The notes below the pieces were generated by a model. It was not told the DNA's origin and made no database searches. It saw nothing but the letters and a program-made list of their open reading frames with translations. A program made the position numbers and the translations under genes. Shown in pieces: positions 32,149-41,708 of a DNA stretch of 64,000 nt (positions are counted from its first letter, which is position 1; each line of letters starts with the position of its first letter). This DNA comes from Halomonas sp. CH40 (GTDB lineage: Bacteria > Pseudomonadota > Gammaproteobacteria > Pseudomonadales > Halomonadaceae), in the NCBI GenBank assembly GCA_041875495.1, contig CP112982.1, positions 2,294,001 to 2,358,000 on the forward strand. The letters are read 5' to 3'.

Positions 32149-35100
32149 CTAGAAGCGGTTATCTGGCTGCCGCCCCGCCAGCAGCCTGAGTATCAGCAAG
32201 GCAAACTGCCGCCCCGTTTCTGCGTTTTCCAGCAGCGGCATGCTGAGTTTTTCGTGGTCGGTGAGGGCATCCAGCACGGCATCGGTCACGCGCTTGGGGA
32301 AGAGGCCGTGCATGACCTGATCCTCGCTGTGGTTATTGACCTGAGCCATCACGGCCTCATCCCGCTGGATGCGGTCGGCAATGCCGTTGGCGAAGTGCAG
32401 CTTGTCATCGTCGCTGATATCGGCGCCGTAAAGATCGTTCAGACGCTCGATGATCTCGTTGAGGCGCTGGGTTTCCGGGTCATGGGGTTTGCCGGAGCCA
32501 ACCTCAGAAATCGGTTGTAGGCCGTAGTCGCCGTCCTCTTCTTCCAGTGACAGGCGCTGTTCGGCGCGCTTGGTCAGCCGGTAGCTGTCCAGCTCAAGCT
32601 CGCTGACGTCGATGGGGTCATCCACCAGCAGCCGGTCGATTCGCAGCAAGGGGTAGAGGTGCTTGGCGTAGACGCACAGCTGCTCCAGCTCGGTATCGTC
32701 AAAGGCGATGATCTGGCTCAGGAATTCATAGGTACGCACAAAGCTCTGCAGGTTCTTGCGGAACAGATCGAGCTCATCGCGGGTCTTGCCAGCATCTTCC
32801 AACTCCTGCTCGGCGCGTTTGATGCCTTTATCATCGCCCTGCTGCTCAGCCTGACGGCGAGCGTCTTTCCAGGTAGCCTGCTGCTCGACGATGACCTCGT
32901 AACGCTTTTTAAAGCGCTCCTGGGCAGGCTGACAGTGGTAGCTCAGCCGCGAGGCCGGTGCCTTGGGGTCGAAGAAAGCCGTCGCAAAGGCCTCGACTTC
33001 CGGCCAGTGATAGATGCCACTGGCATCCAGGGTGCGCTTGAGGTCATACACCACCTGGGGATCGGAGACATCCGCCAGCTCCGCTTTGCGGTAATACGGG
33101 GCGAAGGCGTCCAGAATTTCCTGCGCTTCGTTGTAGAAATCGAGGATAAAGGTCTGCTTGCCGGGGAACAGGCGGTTCAGCCGTGAAAGGGTCTGCACAC
33201 AGTCCACGCCCTGGAGCTTTTTATCCACGTACATGGCGCATAGCTTGGGCTGATCAAAGCCGGTCTGATACTTGTTGGCGGCGATCATCACATTGAAATC
33301 GTCAGTATCCAGCGCCTTGGCCAGATCCCGCCCCCGCACGTCGGGGTTAAGCAGTTGGCTGGTCTCGGTGACCTCTTCGGGAATCACCTCATCGGCTGGG
33401 ACGCTGCCGGAAAATGCCACCAGGGGGTGAACGTCCTGGTAACCCTTGTCTTCCACATACTGGCGCATGGCCAACTGATAGCGCACCGCTTCCTGGCGGC
33501 TGGCGGTGACCACCATGGCCTTGGCTTGGCCATCCAGCAGGTGGCGCACATTGGCGCGAAAATGCTCAACAATCACCTCAACCCGCTGGGCGATATTGTA
33601 CGGGTGTAAACGCACCCACTTGGCCAGGGTACGCGCCGCTTTTTTGGCATCTACCTCAGGGTCGTCTTCCTCGCTGTGGGCCAGCTTCCAGGCAGTGCTG
33701 TAGGTGACGTAGTTACGCAGCACATCGAGAATAAAGCCTTCCTCAATGGCTTGGCGCATGGAATAAAGGTGAAACGGCTCTGGCGCGTTATCAGCGCTGG
33801 CGGGCAGGCTGGGGTCGGGCACTCGGCCAAATAGCTCCAGCGTTTTCGCCTTGGGCGTGGCGGTAAAGGCGTAATAGTTGATGCGCTGGTTGGGGCGGCG
33901 TGAGGCAACGGCGGCGTCCAGCATCATCTCGGCGCTGATCTCTTCATCGTCGTCAGCCGCTTCCCCTCCAGCCGCCAGCAGGGCTTTCAGCTTGGTGGCG
34001 GAGCTTCCAGTTTGCGAGGAATGCGCTTCATCGGCAATCACCGCGTAGCGCCCTTCGGCCAGCGTAGGCCTTTTATCCAGCGCATCAAACAGCGCCGGAA
34101 AGGTCTGGATGGTGACGATGATAATGCGGGTGTTACTCGCCAGCGCCTCGGCCAGCTGTTCGGACTTGCTCTGGTTGCCTACTTCGCGGGTGATCGGGCA
34201 GACCACCCCGTGGGCGTGCTCAAACTGATAGATGGTGTTCTGCAGCTGGGTATCCAGCACGATACGGTCGGTGACCACAATCACTGAATTGAAGCGCTTG
34301 TGCTGGCCGCTTTCGTCGTAGAGGTTGGCGAGTTGATGAGCCAGCCAGGCGATGGAGTTGGATTTTCCCGAACCGGCGCTGTGCTGCACCAGGTAGCGCT
34401 GGCCGCCCTCCTCGTCCTGGGTGGTATCAACCAACTGGTTGACCACTTCCCACTGATGGTAACGCGGGAAGATCAGGGTTTCCTTGGTCTTGCGCCTCCC
34501 GTGGAAGTCTTCACTGGTTGTCTGTTCCAGATGCAGAAAGCGCCCGAGTATTTTCAGCCAGGCATCCGTGGCGAAGACCCGTTCCCACAAGTAGGCGGTG
34601 GCGTAGTGGTTCTCATCTTGAGGAGCGGGGTTACCGGCCCCGCCGCCTGGGGTGCCCTGGTTAAAGGGCAGAAAAAAGGTGTTCTTACCCGCAAGCTGAG
34701 TGGCCATGGCCACCTCGGCCTGGCTGACGGCAAAATGCACCAGGGCGCCGCGCTTGAACGCCAGCAGCGGCTCGACCTTGCGTGTCACCGGGTCTTTCAG
34801 GGGGCGATCGTTGCGGTACTGGCGCTTGGCGTTTTCCACCGACTGCTTGAACTCACTTTTCAGCTCCAGAGTGGCGGTCGGAATGCCGTTGACGAACAGC
34901 ACCAGATCCAGACGGGGATTATAACTTTCGCCGCTTTTGCCCTTTTCGCGGGCATGGGGCGAGTAGGAGACTTCCGGCACCACTCGCAGGCGGTTGGCCT
35001 GGTAGCGGGCAAGCGCGTCCGGGTTCATGGCATGGTCAGGCTTGAAGCTGCACAGATCAAAGGCCACCCCCGGCACCTTGAAGCCGTGACGCAGCACATC

Positions 35101-35346
35101 CAGCGTGCCCGCCCGCTCCAGCTCACGCACCACCTTCTGCACAAACACCTGCTCAGACGCTTGCGGATTGGCCTTGCAGAACTTGTCCCAGCGCTCGGGC
35201 CAGGCGTCCTGCACGTAGCCCAGCAAGTCTTCGGTATACAGCGCCGTGGCGCGGTCATAACCGCTGGCCGTACCCACCCGCCAACCACCGGCGGCCATGG
35301 CGTCGATGATATCCTGCTGGAACTGCGCTTCCTTGCTGTTGGCCAT
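32149..35346 (-). CDS. hsdR: Type I restriction enzyme, R subunit
   Basis: A 1065-residue restriction and translocation subunit. The N-terminal PD-(D/E)XK nuclease has RLDLVLFVNGIPTATLELKS (D147, E161, K163). The SF2 helicase motor follows with Walker A HSAGSGKSN near residue 330, ADEAHSSQTG (DEAH box) and FTATPKAKTLELFG. It looks intact and has AGGAGA before ATG. In the same operon hsdS is broken, so target recognition by the complex is doubtful. Confidence 0.95.
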   Translation of the reverse strand: MANSKEAQFQQDIIDAMAAGGWRVGTASGYDRATALYTEDLLGYVQDAWPERWDKFCKANPQASEQVFVQKVVRELERAGTLDVLRHGFKVPGVAFDLCSFKPDHAMNPDALARYQANRLRVVPEVSYSPHAREKGKSGESYNPRLDLVLFVNGIPTATLELKSEFKQSVENAKRQYRNDRPLKDPVTRKVEPLLAFKRGALVHFAVSQAEVAMATQLAGKNTFFLPFNQGTPGGGAGNPAPQDENHYATAYLWERVFATDAWLKILGRFLHLEQTTSEDFHGRRKTKETLIFPRYHQWEVVNQLVDTTQDEEGGQRYLVQHSAGSGKSNSIAWLAHQLANLYDESGQHKRFNSVIVVTDRIVLDTQLQNTIYQFEHAHGVVCPITREVGNQSKSEQLAEALASNTRIIIVTIQTFPALFDALDKRPTLAEGRYAVIADEAHSSQTGSSATKLKALLAAGGEAADDDEEISAEMMLDAAVASRRPNQRINYYAFTATPKAKTLELFGRVPDPSLPASADNAPEPFHLYSMRQAIEEGFILDVLRNYVTYSTAWKLAHSEEDDPEVDAKKAARTLAKWVRLHPYNIAQRVEVIVEHFRANVRHLLDGQAKAMVVTASRQEAVRYQLAMRQYVEDKGYQDVHPLVAFSGSVPADEVIPEEVTETSQLLNPDVRGRDLAKALDTDDFNVMIAANKYQTGFDQPKLCAMYVDKKLQGVDCVQTLSRLNRLFPGKQTFILDFYNEAQEILDAFAPYYRKAELADVSDPQVVYDLKRTLDASGIYHWPEVEAFATAFFDPKAPASRLSYHCQPAQERFKKRYEVIVEQQATWKDARRQAEQQGDDKGIKRAEQELEDAGKTRDELDLFRKNLQSFVRTYEFLSQIIAFDDTELEQLCVYAKHLYPLLRIDRLLVDDPIDVSELELDSYRLTKRAEQRLSLEEEDGDYGLQPISEVGSGKPHDPETQRLNEIIERLNDLYGADISDDDKLHFANGIADRIQRDEAVMAQVNNHSEDQVMHGLFPKRVTDAVLDALTDHEKLSMPLLENAETGRQFALLILRLLAGRQPDNRF

Positions 35347-35376
35347 GGTGTCTCCTAATCAGCGTGTGTCATTAGC

Positions 35377-35544
35377 CTAGCGTTCATTTGCATTATCAGG
35401 TGCGTCCTCACCAACGAAAACGGGCTTGCCATCCTGCCAAAACACCGCGTATTGGCCCAAGCGACGTTTGCGCTCTAAGGCGTCAGCCACTGCAGTGCGA
35501 AGGCTATCCAGCATTTCTTGAGTATCAGGTGAAAGTTGGGTCAT
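35377..35544 (-). CDS. Small hypothetical protein in the hsd operon
   Basis: A 55-residue polar protein with a short helical segment (DSLRTAVADALERKRRLGQY) and a C-terminal stretch AVFWQDGKPVFVGEDAP. The ATG at 35544 has AGGGAA upstream, ten bases after the GIY-YIG gene ends, and hsdR starts 30 bases downstream. Similar small proteins occur in type I restriction operons; the function is unknown. Confidence 0.65.
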   Translation of the reverse strand: MTQLSPDTQEMLDSLRTAVADALERKRRLGQYAVFWQDGKPVFVGEDAPDNANER

Positions 35545-35554
35545 GTTGATTTCC

Positions 35555-36511
35555 CTATTGCTTCTCTGCCGCTGCGCTAACCTGCTGGTCTTGCCATTCA
35601 CCATACGCTTGGCCGGTGCTTTCTACTTTCCAGTCAAAACGGCCATTGGCGGCTCGACCTGCCACCATTGCTGCTGCTGGACCTGGGCTGCTGAAAGCAT
35701 AATCGCGGGTAAAGCGTTTAAAGCCATTGCCGTCATCCATCAGCACACCTTCATCACATAACTGCTTATAGAGGTGGCGGTAGCTATGCTTCAGATCTAT
35801 CCACTCTTCACGAGCCAACGACCCTTCAAACACGACAAAGTCTCCGTCAATGACCTGTGCAAAGGCAACAATGGCGTGCTTTTTTATGTCCATACGTAAA
35901 GGTGGCGATTCCGCCGCGTCGGCGACGTTACCGGCTGTTACCGAACTTGGGTTGGCAGTGCTTGGTGAGGGTTGTGATGCACGTGTTGTGGCGTTGCGTA
36001 GAAAGTCCAACCCTAGCACCGGCAAAAAGGTGCGGATTTGCTCTATGAAGAATGCCATGTCAGCGCGATCAGACTCTGGCAGGTTACTATATTCGTGAGC
36101 GGTGCCGTTGATGAGCTTGCAGCGTCCCGCCTGATTGGCATTCAGGATCAGCAGGCTTTCCAGGTATTTGACGTGGGCCTTGGTGAGGTTTTGATCCTTG
36201 CTGGTGACCAGGCAGACCTTCTCCCAGAAGTCCTTGCCGCCTTTATCTTCTGGCCGGTTGTGCTGTTTCAGGCGGGTGCCCACGTCATCGCTCTCGCCGA
36301 TATACACCTGCGGGCGTGGGCTGCCTTCCAGATCAGGCCCCACCAGAAAATAGATACCGGTGCGGCCGCACTCGGGGCGCTGCACCAGTTCCGTCAGCTT
36401 TGTACGCGGGCCAGTGAGTACGTGGCCGGTCCAGTTCATGATCTCGGCGGTGAGCAAGCCGTTGGGCGTGCCATCTACCAGAAACAATCGAATACTGCGC
36501 CCCTGCATCAT
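35555..36511 (-). CDS. GIY-YIG nuclease-domain protein with DUF4357
   Basis: A 318-residue protein. The GIY-YIG core is visible as TGIYFLVG (51-58) and QVYIGESDDVGTRLKQHN, with the catalytic Arg in the latter, then FWEKVCLVTS and KYLESLLI. A linker rich in Ser/Thr/Ala follows, and a C-terminal DUF4357-like domain is near residues 230-310. Such genes are often carried inside type I restriction operons. It overlaps the end of hsdS by four bases, so this order is the native one. Confidence 0.85.
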   Translation of the reverse strand: MMQGRSIRLFLVDGTPNGLLTAEIMNWTGHVLTGPRTKLTELVQRPECGRTGIYFLVGPDLEGSPRPQVYIGESDDVGTRLKQHNRPEDKGGKDFWEKVCLVTSKDQNLTKAHVKYLESLLILNANQAGRCKLINGTAHEYSNLPESDRADMAFFIEQIRTFLPVLGLDFLRNATTRASQPSPSTANPSSVTAGNVADAAESPPLRMDIKKHAIVAFAQVIDGDFVVFEGSLAREEWIDLKHSYRHLYKQLCDEGVLMDDGNGFKRFTRDYAFSSPGPAAAMVAGRAANGRFDWKVESTGQAYGEWQDQQVSAAAEKQ

Positions 36512-36849
36512 AACGTCTCCTGTTGGCTCGCCACTTTGACGTCAGCTCCCTCCGGAGGCTGCCACCCGCGCACATCAATCTTGCCGGTAACAGCGGCAGA
36601 AATTAGGGCAGAGCGTCGCTCTTGGAGATTAGATACTAGAATTTCAGCTTTGTATTGCAGCTTCGCCATCTTACCTAAATCATCATCGAGCCTAGCAATA
36701 ATAGCTTTCTGCTCATCATAAGGTGGCATTAAGCAGTAGCTATCACCAATTCGGTCTTGGCCAATGTTCGGGTCTTTCCTCGAACTCTCAGCACCAATCA
36801 TCCAGTATGGCCGGTAGAATTGTAGGTAACGATGGAGGTAGCCTGAAAC
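36508..36849 (-). pseudogene. hsdS: hsdS, C-terminal fragment (gene split by two IS elements)
   Basis: The last 110 or so codons of the specificity subunit. It keeps the end of the second target-recognition domain (YLQFYRPYWMIGAE, SRKDPNIGQDR) and the C-terminal conserved helices (DEQKAIIARLDDDLGK and NLQERRSALISAAVTGKIDV). An apparent ORF to 36864 starts with a GTG inside the IS4-type end, so its first eight codons are not native. The fragment joins in frame to the 40678-41705 fragment when both IS elements and one copy of each duplication are removed. Confidence 0.93.
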
Positions 36850-38181
36850 CTGAAGAATCCCCACGAATTTGGCGCTATGCGTCGCATAATGCCTGATCGT
36901 GGGCTTCTTCTCTCAGGCTGGCCTTCAGCGATGTCCAGCAAGGCCAGGGCACAGCGCCGGAAGGTTGTCGACGCAGCCATTCCAGCCCAAGGCGCCATAC
37001 CGATAAAACATTGCGATGATTGATACTGTTGCTCTGGTAGTGTTTCTGCTGCCCTCTGGTTTTCACGCCCAGGCCAGCGACCATCATCGCCATATTGGCC
37101 AACATCGCGATCAGCAGCAGGATCTCGATACGCCTGCCCTGACGCGATTGATGCATACCAAAGCCCAGCCCAAAAAGGGGGCTTTTGACGTCGCGAAAAC
37201 CTTCTTCGATCTGCATTCGTTGCCGGTAGATGGCGACCACTTTTTTCGCCTGTGTCGAGCGCTTCGGCAGATTAGTGACCAATACCCAGGGTTCTTCCTG
37301 ACGGCGGGCGATGGCTCTGCTCGCACTGTCCTGAGAGGCCTGTCCACGCTTGTTACGATCTTTACGCCCCTTGGGCGATTGGTGATAGAGCACCATCTGA
37401 GTCGTCAGTGGGTTGCTGCGCGCTATCTGAACTTCTCCAAGGGCACTGGGTACCGAGGTGGCTTGCTGAAACAATGAACTGACCGCCTGCCACGCTGCAC
37501 CGGATGCCTGATAATGGGTGGGGCTACGTACACGCCCGACGTAATACCAGCCACGCTTCTCTACAGCGCGAAACCACGGGTTACGAAAACCGGCATCGGT
37601 CACCAGCACAGGCGTTGCCCCTTCAGGCAACAGGCGGGCAATGGCTTCTAATAGATACGCTTCGCAATACGCACATCCATTTTTGTGATGAACCTTTTCA
37701 AAGATCGGCAATGAGCGCCCGGCAAAGGGGATAGCAGCACGCAGCAAAAATTGCTGCCCATAATGATCGATAGGCGACCAATCGACCAGAATCAGGGGAC
37801 GTGTCATATGACCGATCAACACATTAGCCACCAGCCAATAAAACAAGGGGCGCTCCTCGTGCAAATGGTGGTTGCCCAATAGCCGGTCGACGCGCTTAAT
37901 GGTATGCCGAGGCGCTACCGGCCCTGGCAAAGCACGCCCGAGCGCTGTTAACCCCAATCGACGATCCGTCAGCAAGGCACCCACCGTATCCAGAAGTGCT
38001 TGAAGACGTTTGGCATGTATTGAGGGGAGTGCTGATGTGAGCCAATTGTGTAAGAATCGTGGGGCCTGCATGGGTCTCCTTAGGCATATTGTTTGTTTGG
38101 CGATTAACAACATGCCGACTCATGCAGGCTCCTTCAACATTACCTGCTGATTTTATTGAAATATTTGTGGGGATCCCTCAG
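36850..38181 (-). mobile_element. IS4-family insertion sequence in hsdS
   Basis: A 1332-bp element. The ends are imperfect inverted repeats: CTGAAGAATCCCCAC at the left and, read inward from the right, CTGAGGGATCCCCAC (13 of 15 match). It is flanked by a perfect 9-bp target duplication GCCTGAAAC at 36841-36849 and 38182-38190. It carries one transposase gene. The element looks complete and recent. Confidence 0.93.
36875..38071 (-). CDS. IS4-family transposase
   Basis: A 398-residue DDE transposase. The IS4 YREK signature Y-x2-R-x3-E-x6-K is matched by YRQRMQIEEGFRDVK. The upstream acidic residues are in LILVDWSPID and PVLVTDAGFRNP. The start at 38071 (MQAPRF) has TAAGGAGACCC upstream and is preferred over the open frame to 38113. 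No frameshift or stop is seen. Confidence 0.92.
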   Translation of the reverse strand: MQAPRFLHNWLTSALPSIHAKRLQALLDTVGALLTDRRLGLTALGRALPGPVAPRHTIKRVDRLLGNHHLHEERPLFYWLVANVLIGHMTRPLILVDWSPIDHYGQQFLLRAAIPFAGRSLPIFEKVHHKNGCAYCEAYLLEAIARLLPEGATPVLVTDAGFRNPWFRAVEKRGWYYVGRVRSPTHYQASGAAWQAVSSLFQQATSVPSALGEVQIARSNPLTTQMVLYHQSPKGRKDRNKRGQASQDSASRAIARRQEEPWVLVTNLPKRSTQAKKVVAIYRQRMQIEEGFRDVKSPLFGLGFGMHQSRQGRRIEILLLIAMLANMAMMVAGLGVKTRGQQKHYQSNSINHRNVLSVWRLGLEWLRRQPSGAVPWPCWTSLKASLREEAHDQALCDA

Positions 38182-38254
38182 GCCTGAAACAAAGTTCTGA
38201 TTAGGTAAAAAGTAAGCGCCCTTAAATCGACACACTTGACCTAGCCGTGTTCTT

Positions 38255-39850
38255 TCACTTTTTTTCGGCGGGCGCCAAGTTCACGTTCCAGGGCAGCAGC
38301 GTTTCCAGTGCCTCTAACGTATCAGCGGTGGCGATGTGCTCCAGCACATAATGGATATAGGCAGCAGGCTCCAAGCCATTGGCTTTTGCCGTTTCGATGA
38401 GTGAATAACAGGTGGCACTGGCGTGAGCGCCGCGGGAGGTATCCGCGAACAGCCAGGCTCTTCGACCAACGGCAAACGGGCGAATGGCGTTTTCTGCCAG
38501 AACATTACTGATATGCAGGTCGCCGCGCGCACAATAGCCGATGAGGAAGTCCCATTGGTTCAGCGTATATTCCATCGCCTGACGCGTCAGGCTGCCTTTC
38601 ATGACGCGGGTAACATTAGCCTCTAGCCAAGCCTTGAAGGCCTCAAGACGCGGAAGGCTCAGCTCCTGGCGGACACGGTAGCGTTCCACTTCGCTGAGAT
38701 CCTTGATCTGCCGTTCGATGGCGTAGAGTTTGTTGATATGGCTAAGCCCTACCTCGGCCTTGGCCGGCGTGGCGCCCTTGCCTTTCGCGTTGACCTTGGC
38801 TGCCTTAGACGCTTCCACGAACTTGCGTCGCGCATGGTCCCAACAGCCAATGCGGGTAATGCCGTTGGCACGGCATACCTGGCCGTAACCGGCGTAGCCA
38901 TCGGCCTGCAGGATCCCTGAGAAGTCGTCGAGTAGGCGCACCGGCACGCTGCCGCCGCGGGACGGGTCGTAGGCAAAGAGCACCGACGGTTGATCCGGTG
39001 GGCCACCTCGGGTGACCCACATCCATTTATCTGACTGAGCGGTCTTGCCGTCTTCCTTGAGCACTTGCAGCCGCGTTTCATCGGCTTGCAGATACGCGCT
39101 GCTGTTTTGCACTTCGCGCATCAGCGTGATCAAGGGCGTGAAGACGTCATTCAGGCGGATGATCCAGTTGGCCATCTGCGTGCGGCTAACAGCGTGGCCT
39201 AACCGCTTGAACATGCCTTCCAAGCGGTACAGCGGCAAACCGTCTGCGTACTTGGAGGTGATCACGTACGCTAGCAGTGACGTCGACGCCGTGCACTTGC
39301 CTAGCGGATGAACCGGACGCTCCGCAGTAAGGAGATGGTCGTTGCCCTCAAGCGGGAACACCGCTTTTTCCTGCCAGTATTCGAGGACTTTCAGCTGCGC
39401 GGGGATGAACTGAAGCTCTTCTTTTACCTTGGCGAAGAAGGTCTTGGTCGCCCCGACTTTTTCTTCTTCGCTGAGCGTAAGCTCAATACGCTCACGGACC
39501 AGAGTGTCGGAGAAGCCACGTTGGCGACGTTGACGTGAGGGACGCGGCGCGTCTTGCTCTTCGACATCGTCGGGTAACTGATCGCGTAGCGCCTCGATGT
39601 CAGCTTCCAACTCCGTCTCATCGAACAGATGAGCCTGGTTCGCAGACTTTTCACTGCGCGCGGCGAACTGCTGAATGCGCTGCAAGCGCAGCTTCTCTTC
39701 GAGCAATTGAATATAGAGATTACGTTGCTGTAACGCCGTCTGTTGAGCCGTCACCTGTTGCTGAAGCCCCGCCACAAGAGCCACTACCTCAGCGGCGGAG
39801 AGGCCACTGAGATCAGGCAGTTGGGAGGAGACTTCGGGGTGCTTTTTCAT
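38255..39850 (-). CDS. tnpC: IS66-family transposase TnpC
   Basis: A 531-residue transposase. The N-terminal coiled-coil/leucine-rich region (about residues 20-60, QQQVTAQQTALQQRNLYIQL) is followed by a zinc-binding/linker region and the DDE domain: LQADETRLQV, then LQADGYAGYGQVCR and the late ENAIRPFAVGRRAWLFADT. Length is usual for IS66. It is intact. Confidence 0.94.
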   Translation of the reverse strand: MKKHPEVSSQLPDLSGLSAAEVVALVAGLQQQVTAQQTALQQRNLYIQLLEEKLRLQRIQQFAARSEKSANQAHLFDETELEADIEALRDQLPDDVEEQDAPRPSRQRRQRGFSDTLVRERIELTLSEEEKVGATKTFFAKVKEELQFIPAQLKVLEYWQEKAVFPLEGNDHLLTAERPVHPLGKCTASTSLLAYVITSKYADGLPLYRLEGMFKRLGHAVSRTQMANWIIRLNDVFTPLITLMREVQNSSAYLQADETRLQVLKEDGKTAQSDKWMWVTRGGPPDQPSVLFAYDPSRGGSVPVRLLDDFSGILQADGYAGYGQVCRANGITRIGCWDHARRKFVEASKAAKVNAKGKGATPAKAEVGLSHINKLYAIERQIKDLSEVERYRVRQELSLPRLEAFKAWLEANVTRVMKGSLTRQAMEYTLNQWDFLIGYCARGDLHISNVLAENAIRPFAVGRRAWLFADTSRGAHASATCYSLIETAKANGLEPAAYIHYVLEHIATADTLEALETLLPWNVNLAPAEKK

Positions 39851-39906
39851 GGGCCAATGATACCAGATTCGGTGTGTTAAAGCACTGAAAATAAGAGCTT
39901 TATGGC

Positions 39907-40278
39907 CTATCCGACGCTGTCGTAATGCAGTGTTTTATGGCCGCGCATCAGGGTGATATCGTAGCCATCCAACAGCCAGTTGATCTGCTCGCCAGTCAAC
40001 GCCATAACGTCATCCGAGGGGCCGGGCCACTTGAAGCGCTCCTCGGCCAGCGCCTTGTAGTAGAGCACGAAGCCATTGTCTTCCCACATCAGGCACTTGA
40101 TTTTATTTCGCTGCCGGTTAGTAAAGGCATACAGCGCCCCGCTAAAGGGGTTGTGTCCCAGTTCTTGCTCCACCAGTAACGCCAGGCCGTTGGCTTGCTT
40201 GCGAAAATCGACCGGTGCGCGGTACAGGTAGATCTCGGGCATTTCCCACGCGGGGCGTAAATAGCGCGGCCGCTTCAC
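39907..40278 (-). CDS. tnpB: IS66 accessory protein TnpB
   Basis: A 123-residue IS66 Orf2 protein with LYRAPVDFRKQANGLALLVE and NRQRNKIKCLMWEDNGFVLY. It probably starts at GTG 40278, which overlaps the tnpA stop as GTGA. The open frame extends to 40569 but that part lies inside tnpA. It is required with TnpA and TnpC for IS66 transposition; the biochemical role is unknown. Confidence 0.88.
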   Translation of the reverse strand: MKRPRYLRPAWEMPEIYLYRAPVDFRKQANGLALLVEQELGHNPFSGALYAFTNRQRNKIKCLMWEDNGFVLYYKALAEERFKWPGPSDDVMALTGEQINWLLDGYDITLMRGHKTLHYDSVG

Positions 40279-40595
40279 AGTTGCCTCAGGATATCGCCCA
40301 GTAACGCCACGTTGCCCGCGTGCAAGCCCGTGACCGTGATACCGCCGGGCAGTGATACCGTAAGCCCCGTGGAGTCTATTTCTTTTGCGGTGCCGGTATT
40401 GGGATATGCGACGGTGGCAAAACCGGCGACTGGCTCTTTTGTTGACGATGCGCTGGCCAAGAGCTTTTGACGCCAGTAAGAAAACTGATGGTACTTTAGC
40501 GCTTGTTGCTTGCAAAACGCCATGCCGGACAAGCCAGAGGTTTGCCATTCGGTGACTTGTTGCTGCCAATATTGCTCACGTTCTTGATGCGTCAT
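40275..40595 (-). CDS. tnpA: IS66 accessory protein TnpA
   Basis: A 106-residue IS66 Orf1 protein. The N-terminal helix-turn-helix-like segment is QQQVTEWQTSGLSGMAFCKQ, followed by HQFSYWRQKLLA, typical of these proteins. The C-terminal half is a small beta-rich tail (VSLPGGITVTGLHAGNVALL). It overlaps tnpB by four bases. Confidence 0.88.
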   Translation of the reverse strand: MTHQEREQYWQQQVTEWQTSGLSGMAFCKQQALKYHQFSYWRQKLLASASSTKEPVAGFATVAYPNTGTAKEIDSTGLTVSLPGGITVTGLHAGNVALLGDILRQL

Positions 40596-40677
40596 GACAC
40601 CCCCTCACAAAGATCTGATGGCATCAGTGTGAGGGGATAAAAGCGAGAGCGGTAGATGCCGGTTTAAGGGCGCTTAC

Positions 40678-41705
40678 GGTAAAAAAGCACAAAGAGCTTG
40701 GTTAATAGCGGCGTCAAAATCAAGCAACCCATTTTTACCAATGGTTCCGTCACCACCGTACATAGCAATAAGAACAGATCCCTTCGGCACCATTCGACAA
40801 GAGGTTTTTTGGAGAGCTTTCAGCGTTACGGAAACCTCATATCTGGTTATAACACCATCATTAAGATCTAAGCTTCGAAGCCATGGTATCCCCCCTCCAT
40901 AGAACGCTTCCTGTTGCGATGAAGGTGGCGTACCTCCGCTAGTTGTCGAGATATACCATTTTATTTTACCAACACCCCAATGCTCGGGCACTTCCCCCAG
41001 CCACTCTACCCCGGAGTCTTTCATCGGCACATCGGGGTCGAGCCCTTTGGTGACAGCATGGGAAATCACCGCCTGGCGCTTTTCCTTGAGCAACTCAATT
41101 AACCGCTGCTGCTCTTCCACCAAGGCGTCGATGCGGGCGGTTTCGTGGTCGAGGAAGTCCTGAATTTCAGCCTGTTCCTTAAAAGGAGGCCAGGCGATGG
41201 TAAAATTTCGAACAAACTCATCCGGCACACGCTTCTGCCCCCCTGCGCCGTACATCGATGACTCACCTAGCACTCGAAACGGCTCTGAAGAGACGACTCG
41301 ATAAAGGTAATTGCTTGTAGTCAACTCAGCCTTGGGCCGCATGACAGTGAGCTCGGTTGTGCCAAAACCAACGCGATTCTTAAGACCGCGCATGACAGCC
41401 CCTTTTCCATTTTCGAAGCAGGGTGTGATCTTTGCTATGGTGACATCTCCCTCTCGAACATAGGTATACCCTGCCAAGACCTCATTTATTGGTCGGGTTT
41501 GGTCAAGTGAAAGCGACCCATCATCTCCCACGGCCTCCATGGGAATAAAACTGACGTAGCTCTTGGCTGGCAGAGAGCGCACTTCAGACTTGGAAGGGTT
41601 AAGCTCAGCAACGTATCTCAGGCGTTTTACCTCCCAATGCGTCGGCACTTCCCCCAGCCATTCAACGCCGGAGTCCTTGTATTCTGGATATGCTGAGTAG
41701 GTCAT
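40678..41705 (-). pseudogene. hsdS: hsdS, N-terminal fragment
   Basis: The first 342-343 codons of the type I specificity subunit. It begins with YKDSGVEWLGEVPTHWEVKR, and the same motif recurs at the start of the second half (MKDSGVEWLGEVPEHWGVGK), the two-repeat layout of HsdS. A full first target-recognition domain and the central helices (IQDFLDHETARIDALVEEQQ) are present. The second domain is cut after ALCAFLP by the IS66 end, which supplies a TAA stop. The protein could still be made as a truncated half-subunit. Confidence 0.93.
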
Positions 41706-41708
41706 GCC

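Larger units (their letters stand above)
38212..40677 (-). mobile_element. IS66-family insertion sequence in hsdS
   Basis: A 2466-bp element with three genes in IS66 order (tnpA, tnpB, tnpC). The terminal inverted repeats share GTAAGCGCCCTTAAA at both ends, read inward. It is flanked by a perfect 8-bp duplication GGTAAAAA at 38204-38211 and 40678-40685, the length expected for IS66. It sits only 13 bp from the duplication of the neighbouring IS4-family element. Confidence 0.95.

Noticed and set aside
34300..35358. A 352-codon plus-strand ORF antisense to hsdR
   Set aside because: It is fully opposite the conserved N-terminal part of HsdR; the composition is that of an antisense frame.
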